NCBI GenBank assembly: GCA_964637655.1
Contig: CAZWUZ010000023.1
Location: 1-11,648, forward strand
Reading direction: 5' to 3'
Length of the DNA stretch: 11,648 nt
Origin: CAZWUZ01 sp964637655 [NCBI: uncultured bacterium]
GTDB lineage: Bacteria; DAOPZR01
Shown here in pieces: positions 6,340 through 11,071 of this stretch (position 1 is the stretch's first letter; every line of letters begins with the position of its first letter). Position numbers and translations under genes: made by a program. Under the pieces are notes generated by a model. It had not been told where the DNA came from, made no database searches, and saw only the letters and a program-made list of their open reading frames with translations.

Positions 6340-7608
6340 TCAGAACGTATAGCCGAAATTCGCCTTTACTCCATTCGCCCCGCCGGCAAAATAGTATGAT
6401 ACCCCGACGCGGAAATTGTTCAATTCACTGAACGTGCTGCCGCCCTCCGTGCTTTGGTCGCGGCGCATCAGGCCATAGGCCACACCAACCTCATCGTACG
6501 CGTCAGTGTGGACATCCGTGCCGAACAGCCGGGTGTCGACGAAGAACAGCTCAAGCGCTGAGCCGCGCGCCCACGTAGCCACTTCCAGCGGAAATGAGTA
6601 CATCACCCCGGTGCGCAGAACCGTGTTGTGGACATCAGGATCATATGAATAGTCGCCATACGAAAACTTGAGGGTGCTGTAGTAGCCGAGCAGATTGCCG
6701 ATGTGCAGTTTTTGGCCTTCTCCAAGCGGAATGGTATAGGCGCTGGTCACCGATGTCCCGACCATTTGCGCCACCGCCCCCAGGTCAAGCGAAGCGCCCA
6801 TCCCGTAATTGAGCGCAGGCGTCAACACCCATTGCGGGTTGATCGGCTTGCTGTAGGACACCCCCAGCCCCACCTGATAACTCTTCGCGCTGCGCACTTC
6901 CGACATGCTGAGCGGCATGCGCAACGTCAGCCGTTCACGATAATCCTGGTTGCTGACAAACGCATAGGACAGCGGCAGCGTCACCCCCTGGTTGCGCGCC
7001 CCCCCCTGATCGATATTGAAGTAATCCATGCCAAAGTGAAACTGGTTTTCATTGTCATTGCCCTGGCCGTCCGCCCGGTCAGCGAGAATACTGGTTTGGT
7101 GCATGAAACCGTCACTGAAATCCTGCTGGATCATCGTTCCCTGCACACTCTCCGGACCGCCAGCCAGGATGTTGTTCGGTCGCTTCGCCAATTCGCGCAT
7201 CAGCGCTTCCAGCGACGACGCCCCATTCGTCTCCAGCCAGTCACCCAGCAAGTCAATGCTGGCATCACGCGTGGCGCCGGCAAAGGTCTGGTTGACCCCG
7301 ATGCTGGGGATGGAGAGCGTCAGGGTCGGACTGCCCGCGGCCGCCGATAAGTAGATCGGCAAGCCGTGTTCGTCGCCCATCAGCCAGAACGTGATGCTCG
7401 CCGCCGAAACATCGGTGTAGCTCGCGGCCATCGCGGTCAGTTGCGCCCGGTCAAGACCGTTCAGTCCGTCCTCAATGGTGTTGAACCCCTGTTTGTAGGT
7501 CTGCCCCCCCGTGGTCAGTTCGACAACAAAATTGTTGTCAAGCGCCAGTGCCGCATACGGCACGCCAACGAGTATCCCCACCAGCAATCCCACCCACCAT
7601 GTACGCAT
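6340..7608 (-). CDS. Outer-membrane beta-barrel protein, function unknown
   Basis: 422 residues from ATG 7606-7608, with AGGAG (7616-7620) at good spacing. The signal peptide is clear: MRTWW, a hydrophobic core and a likely cleavage near residue 22 before LDNN. Residues ~24-180 look like a soluble domain (NNFVVELTTGG, TFWLMGDEHGLPIYLS, LGDWLETNGASSLEALM). From about 190 onward there are alternating amphipathic strands rich in Tyr, Gly and Phe (KSYQVGLGVSYS, WVLTPALNYGMGASL, HIGNLLGYYSTLKFSYG). The last strand ends in ANFGYTF, and a C-terminal aromatic residue is the usual Bam-recognised signal of outer-membrane proteins. I do not recognise a named family. It lies between two lipoprotein genes in a minus-strand cluster headed by an M48 peptidase. 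It could be a porin-like or autotransporter-like barrel; the N-terminal domain would then be periplasmic or a passenger. Confidence 0.8.
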   Translation of the reverse strand: MRTWWVGLLVGILVGVPYAALALDNNFVVELTTGGQTYKQGFNTIEDGLNGLDRAQLTAMAASYTDVSAASITFWLMGDEHGLPIYLSAAAGSPTLTLSIPSIGVNQTFAGATRDASIDLLGDWLETNGASSLEALMRELAKRPNNILAGGPESVQGTMIQQDFSDGFMHQTSILADRADGQGNDNENQFHFGMDYFNIDQGGARNQGVTLPLSYAFVSNQDYRERLTLRMPLSMSEVRSAKSYQVGLGVSYSKPINPQWVLTPALNYGMGASLDLGAVAQMVGTSVTSAYTIPLGEGQKLHIGNLLGYYSTLKFSYGDYSYDPDVHNTVLRTGVMYSFPLEVATWARGSALELFFVDTRLFGTDVHTDAYDEVGVAYGLMRRDQSTEGGSTFSELNNFRVGVSYYFAGGANGVKANFGYTF

Positions 7609-7653
7609 CTCGTATCTCCTCTGGCCGCGCCAGGCACGGCGTTTTCATTCTTC

Positions 7654-7670
7654 GACGGCCTGCGGCCGTC
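7654..7670. other. Intergenic hairpin without T-tract
   Basis: A perfect 7-bp inverted repeat, GACGGCC-TGC-GGCCGTC on the + strand, lies in the 66-nt gap between the small lipoprotein gene and the beta-barrel gene. Neither strand shows a T-run after it, so it is not an obvious Rho-independent terminator. In the minus-strand message it could stabilise a processed 3' end or reduce read-through between the two genes. It could also be chance in GC-rich DNA. Confidence 0.4.
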
Positions 7671-7674
7671 ACTG

Positions 7675-8133
7675 TTAGTGCCAGTTGGATGCGGCTTGCG
7701 CTGTCACCGCTGCCAGACAGCGATCAGCCGCAGACATCATCTGTTCCGGGGTCGCCGCGATCAGCGTTTCCTCCGGCCGGCCATGCCGACGGAGCCACGC
7801 TTCGTGCACGGTGTAGGTGACCCGCGCCCTGTCCCCGTCAGGAGTCACCGCCATAGCATACGGAAAATCATTATCAATCACCAGCACCTGCCGTTGCGCG
7901 TCATCAATTTTCACCACGACGCCGTTCTGCATGACCACCAGCAGCACCGCCTGCCACGCGGCTGCCGGCGATACTGCGAGCCGGGTGCTCTGCGCATAAC
8001 CCCAACGGGGGAATTCAGCCGCCGCAAAGCGCTGTTCCGTCTGATATTCCAGTTCCGAAAGAATGCGCACACCCAGGCCGCCGCCGGTACAACCCGTGCC
8101 CAGCAGCAGCACCAGCACGGCAAGATACCGCAT
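7675..8133 (-). CDS. Small predicted lipoprotein, function unknown
   Basis: 152 residues when started at ATG 8131-8133. A longer in-frame reading to 8253 exists, but the chosen start overlaps the M48 stop (TGATG on the minus strand) and gives a proper export signal. MRYLAVLVLLLGTGC has Cys15 as the likely lipidation site, although Gly rather than Leu/Val occupies -3. The mature part opens with a polar helix (ILSELEYQTEQRF), then STRLAVSPAAAWQAVLLVVMQNG, then DDAQRQVLVID and RVTYTVHEAW. The order 'V-S-x-x-x-x-W-x-A ... M-x-x-x-G-x-x-V ... D-x-x-x-x-x-L-x-V' suggests a small alpha/beta envelope domain, and a similar order occurs at the C-terminus of the upstream M48 protein. Overlap coupling implies matched synthesis with the peptidase. 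No function can be assigned. Confidence 0.75.
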   Translation of the reverse strand: MRYLAVLVLLLGTGCTGGGLGVRILSELEYQTEQRFAAAEFPRWGYAQSTRLAVSPAAAWQAVLLVVMQNGVVVKIDDAQRQVLVIDNDFPYAMAVTPDGDRARVTYTVHEAWLRRHGRPEETLIAATPEQMMSAADRCLAAVTAQAASNWH

Positions 8134-9281
8134 CAACGTGCCACCGCTCCCGCAATGCGGCGATACACTTCCTGTTCCAGCGCTTCTGTGGAGAGCGCCC
8201 CCTGTTTCCAGACATCCAGGAAAACCGTCGTTTGCTGCGGGGAACGTTCGCACACCATGCCGTTGACATAGAGATCGTAGGGGTTCACTTCCAGATCAAG
8301 CCGCGGCAGGGCCACCGTAAGCATCCCCGCCGGTGCATCAGCGACGATAATACGCGCTCCGGGCAGCCCGGTCATGGCCGCATGCAAGGCCGGCCAGATT
8401 TCCGCACGCGAGTTGACGTACGTGCGCCTTGGTTCTGCCGGCGCATCCGCCGCATAATCATCAAGCCCGGCGCGCAATTCACGCTCCGGCTGGTATGCCT
8501 GCGCGCGTGTCCGGGCAGTCGTTGCCTCGGTCAGCAGCAACGCCCGCACCTTCTCCTGGCGTTCCGCCGCTCCCGGATGGTCTCCTGCATCTCCCGTTTC
8601 GAACAATACCGTACGCCCGATAACCTCGACTAATGCCTGCGGGGGATACCCTGCGGCCAGGAGATAATAGACCGCATGCTCGTCGGCTTCCAGTTCCTGC
8701 GTGCGTGAATAACCATTCGTCATCATCACCGCGATGCTGCTGCCCACCTTGTTGCCCAGCAGGCGCGCCGCCTGGCCGAGCGCCGGCCCCGCCGCCGCCC
8801 CGGCTCCCGTCCGCCCCGCCACCACCCCCAGTGCCACAGTCAAGGCATTGGCAACCAGCGCACGACCGAACACGTCACCTTGCTGTCCTTGGTGCAGAAC
8901 ATTGAGCGCATGCTGACCGCGCAAATGATGGTATTCATGGGCCAGCAGTGCCGCCAGCAGATTTTCGTCGTTTTCCAGGCGCTGCAGCATGCCGTACGTG
9001 ACATACAGCGTGCCCCCCGCATCGGCAAAAGCATTGGCTGTCAGTGCATTGAGCAGCACGGCCTGCGCCGGCGGGCCGCCTGTCGCGGCCTGCAAACGCT
9101 GAAGAATTGTCGTCAGAGTCATCAGGCGTGAATCATCGTACAGAACGCGATACTGGCTCAACATCAGGCGCTGCTCGTAGTTGCCCAGTCGAGCGACATC
9201 ATCCGCCGCGCCAGCCGGTCCCACAATGCCGGCAAGCATCACCGCAAGAATTACTGCCATCCCCCGGTTATTGACGCGCAT
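8133..9281 (-). CDS. Secreted/periplasmic M48-family zinc metallopeptidase
   Basis: 382 residues. A signal peptide is visible (MRVNNRGMAV, a hydrophobic core, likely cut after GPAGA or AGAA near residue 26). The M48 core follows. NAFADAGGTLYVTYGMLQ precedes the zinc motif HEYHH (115-119, ligands H115 and H119, catalytic E116). SRTQELEAD (192-200) supplies the third ligand, probably E196, and Asp200. HPGAAERQEKVRAL (235-248) matches the conserved 'HP..ERI..L' segment. M48 enzymes of this BepA/LoiP type act in envelope protein quality control, including outer-membrane protein assembly; that is family knowledge. Residues ~265-382 form an extra C-terminal domain not in the basic family. The gene overlaps the next lipoprotein gene by 1 nt, and the cluster also encodes a beta-barrel, a plausible client. 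No RBS is seen before ATG 9279-9281 (see leaderless finding). ATG at 9258-9260 is an alternative start but would shorten the signal. Confidence 0.92.
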   Translation of the reverse strand: MRVNNRGMAVILAVMLAGIVGPAGAADDVARLGNYEQRLMLSQYRVLYDDSRLMTLTTILQRLQAATGGPPAQAVLLNALTANAFADAGGTLYVTYGMLQRLENDENLLAALLAHEYHHLRGQHALNVLHQGQQGDVFGRALVANALTVALGVVAGRTGAGAAAGPALGQAARLLGNKVGSSIAVMMTNGYSRTQELEADEHAVYYLLAAGYPPQALVEVIGRTVLFETGDAGDHPGAAERQEKVRALLLTEATTARTRAQAYQPERELRAGLDDYAADAPAEPRRTYVNSRAEIWPALHAAMTGLPGARIIVADAPAGMLTVALPRLDLEVNPYDLYVNGMVCERSPQQTTVFLDVWKQGALSTEALEQEVYRRIAGAVAR

Positions 9282-9287
9282 GCCGTC

Positions 9288-9316
9288 ATGTTAGCAGATG
9301 GTTATGGGCGCGTCAA
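9288..9316 (-). promoter_or_regulatory. Promoter of the M48/lipoprotein/beta-barrel cluster
   Basis: Minus strand TTGACG (+ strand 9311-9316), 17-bp spacer, then TAACAT (9288-9293). Transcription would start about 6-7 nt further on, at 9281-9282, which is the A of the ATG of the M48 gene or the base before it. The -35 box lies 18 bp from the -35 of the divergent mscL promoter. Confidence 0.65.
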
Positions 9317-9334
9317 GAGCAGTTCCATGGGTCC

Positions 9335-9363
9335 TTGACGCGGCAAAGCTGCCGCGCTATACT
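9335..9363 (+). promoter_or_regulatory. mscL promoter with palindromic spacer
   Basis: TTGACG (9335-9340), 17-bp spacer, TATACT (9358-9363). Transcription is expected from about 9370, giving a leader of ~32 nt to the ATG at 9402. The spacer holds a perfect inverted repeat GCGGCA-AAGC-TGCCGC (9340-9355), which lies exactly between the two boxes and could be an operator. Confidence 0.8.
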
Positions 9364-9401
9364 CATACGGTACGGTGCAACCAGCGCCACGGAGGTTCGA
9401 C

Positions 9402-9854
9402 ATGCTGCAGGAATTCAAGGCCTTTGCGGTCAAGGGGAACGTGGTCGACATGGCGGTCGGCGTCATCATCGGCGCCGCCTTCGGGGCCATCGTCACCTCG
9501 CTGGTCAACGATGTCATCATGCCGCCCGTCGGCGTGCTGCTTGGCGGGGCCGATTTCGCCAACCATTTCGTCGTGCTCAAGGCGGGGGCGGCGCTTGCCC
9601 CGCCTTACGCCACCATCGAGGCAGCTAAGGAAGCCGGAGCAGTCACGCTCAATTACGGGAAATTCATCAACAGCATCATCAGTTTCCTCATCGTCGCCTT
9701 CTCTGTCTTCCTGCTCGTGCGCTCACTGCTCCGCCTGAAAAAACAGGAGGCAGCGGCACCGGCCGCACCGACGACGAAGGATTGCCCGCACTGCTGCAGC
9801 GCCGTCCCGCTCAAGGCGACCCGCTGCCCGCACTGCACCTCGACGCTCACTTGA
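9402..9854 (+). CDS. mscL: Large-conductance mechanosensitive channel MscL with C-terminal zinc-ribbon-like tail
   Basis: 150 residues from ATG 9402-9404, with GGAGG (9391-9395) 6 nt upstream. An in-frame upstream start at 9375 lacks an RBS. The N-terminal helix [20 protein letters not shown] is followed by TM1 ([22 protein letters not shown]), which carries the Gly/Ala-rich gate. The periplasmic loop has [10 protein letters not shown], and TM2 is [19 protein letters not shown]. MscL is a homopentameric inner-membrane channel that opens under membrane tension to release solutes on osmotic downshock. Instead of the usual E. coli-like cytoplasmic helix bundle, the C-terminus ends in CPHC-x10-CPHC (C128, C131, C142, C145, with an extra C132). 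This looks like a zinc ribbon seen in some MscL branches. The stop codon overlaps the -35 box of the tRNA promoter. Confidence 0.97.
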   Translation: MLQEFKAFAVKGNVVDMAVGVIIGAAFGAIVTSLVNDVIMPPVGVLLGGADFANHFVVLKAGAALAPPYATIEAAKEAGAVTLNYGKFINSIISFLIVAFSVFLLVRSLLRLKKQEAAAPAAPTTKDCPHCCSAVPLKATRCPHCTSTLT

Positions 9855-9879
9855 CTTTTTCGCGGCAGTAGCATATACT
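9851..9879 (+). promoter_or_regulatory. tRNA-Gln promoter
   Basis: TTGACT (9851-9856), 17-bp spacer, TATACT (9874-9879). The start is expected near 9886, just before the mature tRNA 5' end at 9892. The -35 box shares bases with the TGA stop of mscL (9852-9854), so the tRNA promoter is packed against the coding region. Confidence 0.8.
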
Positions 9880-9891
9880 TTCGCCGTCTGT

Positions 9892-9967
9892 TGGGGAGTC
9901 GCCAAACTGGCAAGGCGCCAGACTCTGGATCTGGTTATTGGGGGTTCGAGTCCCTCCTCCCCAGCCA
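9892..9967 (+). tRNA. tRNA-Gln, anticodon CTG
   Basis: A full cloverleaf can be folded by eye. The acceptor TGGGGAG (9892-9898) pairs with CTCCCCA (9957-9963). The D-stem is GCC/GGC (9901-9903/9914-9916). The anticodon stem is CCAGA/TCTGG with loop CTCTGGA, anticodon CTG at 9925-9927. The T-stem is GGGGG/CCCTC with loop TTCGAGT. The U1-A72 first pair and G73 are classical identity features of glutamine tRNA. The 3' CCA (9965-9967) is encoded in the DNA. It reads CAG codons, which suit a GC-rich genome. Confidence 0.97.
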
Positions 9968-9968
9968 C

Positions 9969-10007
9969 GGGGCTGACAGCGCAACACGCTGTCGGCCCCT
10001 TCCTTTT
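9969..10007 (+). terminator. Rho-independent terminator after tRNA-Gln
   Basis: A 13-bp stem (9969-9981 pairing with 9987-9999, one G-T pair) with a 5-nt CAACA loop is followed by TTCCTTTT. It begins 1 nt after the encoded CCA, so the primary transcript is little more than the tRNA plus this hairpin. Confidence 0.85.
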
Positions 10008-10053
10008 GCCCGCCAGCAGGTTATGACTGTTTCACCACAACGGTCGTTCCCTG

Positions 10054-10062
10054 TGGTATACT
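10054..10062 (+). promoter_or_regulatory. Extended -10 promoter of the small orphan gene
   Basis: TGGTATACT (10054-10062) has the TGn extension and a 5/6 -10 box. No convincing -35 lies at 16-18 bp; TTCACC at 10031-10036 is 20 bp away. The expected start is near 10069, about 36 nt before ATG 10105. Confidence 0.55.
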
Positions 10063-10104
10063 TGTATAAGCAGGGCATGCACATCCTGAAAGGGGGTGGG
10101 TGCA

Positions 10105-10350
10105 ATGCAGACCACTGGTGTCCTCGGTACCACAGCCGAACTCTATTCACTCTATCAGACGGGGCAGTTCAGGGGGGTGCTGCAGCAGTCGGCGCTGCCG
10201 CAGGGGGACGACAAGACCGCCCTGCTGCATCTCGGGGCGCAGAAAGCGTCGCTGCAACGCGCTCCCTCCGTCGTGGAAACAGGGCAGAGTTTTGCCACCG
10301 GCCAGCGTGCCGGTATCGGTCGCGGTGCTCTGCTCGACATCTACGGCTGA
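10105..10350 (+). CDS. Small hypothetical protein (81 residues)
   Basis: Not recognised. ATG 10105-10107 is preceded by AGGGGG (10091-10096) at about 8 nt; an in-frame GTG at 10096 would sit inside that RBS, so the ATG is preferred. The protein is soluble, without a signal peptide or membrane segment. It begins MQTTGVLGTTAELYSLYQTG, has a polar middle (GDDKTALLHLGAQKASLQR) and ends GQRAGIGRGALLDIYG. A promoter and RBS upstream support expression, and the region after the stop immediately turns into repeat-like DNA (ACGGCGTTC at 10351). It is an orphan between tRNA-Gln and the repeat region, so context gives no function. Gly/Thr-rich ends with a helical middle hint at a small assembly or adaptor protein, but that is only an impression. 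Confidence 0.6.
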   Translation: MQTTGVLGTTAELYSLYQTGQFRGVLQQSALPQGDDKTALLHLGAQKASLQRAPSVVETGQSFATGQRAGIGRGALLDIYG

Positions 10351-10436
10351 ACGGCGTTCGCCGCGCACGAAGCGTCTGCGCTGAGCCTTTGGTGCTGCTG
10401 TTGTGCTCACCTATAGCGGCCTGCCAGTCGCACAAC

Positions 10437-10649
10437 CGACGGCATTCACCACTGAGCACACAGAGCACACGGAGCGATTGCGGTCTGCCACAGGTGATGC
10501 TGCGGTGATCAGCGATAGTGGACCTCCGATTATACATCCCGGGGAGTGACACACCGCGCACAGGCGAGGCGCCTGTGCCACACCATCAACGTCCTCTTCT
10601 TCGCCTGTGTGGCACAGCCGCCCCGGCTGTGCACAAGACCCTGCACACC
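10437..10649 (+). repeat. Long tandem repeat, copy 1 (213 bp)
   Basis: Begins CGACGGCATTCACC and carries a CACAGAGCACACGGAG block. From 10481 onward it is identical to copy 2 for 170 bp. It contains two perfect 9-bp hairpins with 3-nt loops: GCACAGGCG-AGG-CGCCTGTGC (10558-10578) and GCACAGCCG-CCC-CGGCTGTGC (10612-10632). TGTGCCACAC (10574-10583) can also pair with GTGTGGCACA (10607-10616), giving a mutually exclusive longer fold. Strand is arbitrary. Confidence 0.9.
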
Positions 10650-10863
10650 CGACGGCGTTCACCGCGGAGCGCACAGAGCACACGGAGCGTTTTGCGGTCT
10701 GCCACAGGTGATGCTGCGGTGATCAGCGATAGTGGACCTCCGATTATACATCCCGGGGAGTGACACACCGCGCACAGGCGAGGCGCCTGTGCCACACCAT
10801 CAACGTCCTCTTCTTCGCCTGTGTGGCACAGCCGCCCCGGCTGTGCACAAGACCCTGCACACC
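10650..10863 (+). repeat. Long tandem repeat, copy 2 (214 bp)
   Basis: Directly abuts copy 1. The first ~45 bp differ from copy 1 by about five substitutions and one inserted base (GCGTTTTG versus GCGATTG). The remaining 170 bp (10695-10864) match perfectly, including both hairpins, here at 10772-10792 and 10826-10846. A third unit starts at 10864 (CAACGGCGTT) but breaks off after about 11 bp. Confidence 0.9.
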
Positions 10864-10912
10864 CAACGGCGTTTGATGCAGTGCCAGACACAGACAACAC
10901 GCTGGGTGAGGC

Positions 10913-10971
10913 GGTGCCAGGCACGCAACTCATGGAATTCCCGTTCATCCATGAGTTGAGTGCCTGGCACC
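10913..10971. repeat. REP-like long imperfect palindrome
   Basis: Arms of 24 bp (10913-10936 and 10948-10971) pair with one mismatch (G10925 against A10959), around an 11-nt loop that begins ATTCCC. The arm ends carry GGTGCCAGGCAC and its complement, and the inner part is AACTCATGGA. A degenerate related core, GTGCCAGACAC, lies 34 bp upstream at 10881. The GTGCC-TGGCAC core recalls repetitive extragenic palindromes linked to IS200/RAYT-type transposases, but no transposase is in the window. With no clean T-tract after it, a plain terminator is less likely. Confidence 0.8.
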
Positions 10972-10981
10972 AATATAAGCA

Positions 10982-10999
10982 ATATATACCGATATATAT
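10982..10999. repeat. AT-rich palindrome
   Basis: ATATATA-CCGA-TATATAT, 7-bp arms with a 4-nt loop, inside the only strongly AT-rich patch (about 10972-10999) of an otherwise GC-rich window. It immediately follows the long palindrome. It may be an easily melted site or an insertion scar; no function can be shown. Confidence 0.5.
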
Positions 11000-11021
11000 G
11001 GAGTTGGTTGTGTTCCCTATA

Positions 11022-11055
11022 GGAAAAGGGGGGCGGAAACTGCTCCGCCCCCCCC
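11022..11055 (-). terminator. Rho-independent terminator of the VWA gene
   Basis: Read on the minus strand, a perfect 10-bp stem GGGGGGCGGA / TCCGCCCCCC (11044-11053 and 11028-11037) with loop GCAGTT is followed by TTTTCC (+ strand AAAA at 11024-11027). It starts about 18 nt beyond the stop of the VWA gene. CCTATAGG (11016-11023) follows. Confidence 0.85.
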
Positions 11056-11071
11056 TGATTGCCGTCTCTGA

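Larger units (their letters stand above)
10351..11021. other. Non-coding repeat-rich region
   Basis: Some 670 bp without a credible gene, between the small orphan gene and the terminator of the VWA gene. It contains a degenerate repeat start (10351-10365), two tandem long repeats, a further truncated repeat start (10864-10874), a degenerate GTGCCAGACAC (10881-10891), the 24-bp-arm palindrome and an AT-rich palindrome. Open frames inside the repeats are repeated copies of the same reading and lack RBS. Confidence 0.7.

Noticed and set aside
7675-8253. Longer 192-residue start for the small lipoprotein
   Set aside because: The extra 40 N-terminal residues overlap the M48 coding region and would bury the lipoprotein signal; the ATG at 8131-8133 gives both a signal and stop/start coupling.
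10437-10874. CRISPR array
   Set aside because: Only two ~213-bp units abutting without spacers, and no cas genes; the internal hairpins do not form a regular repeat-spacer pattern.
10518-10959. Overlapping open frames in the tandem repeats that begin MDLRLYIPGSD twice
   Set aside because: They are identical readings of the duplicated non-coding unit, without RBS, and are interrupted differently at the unit ends.
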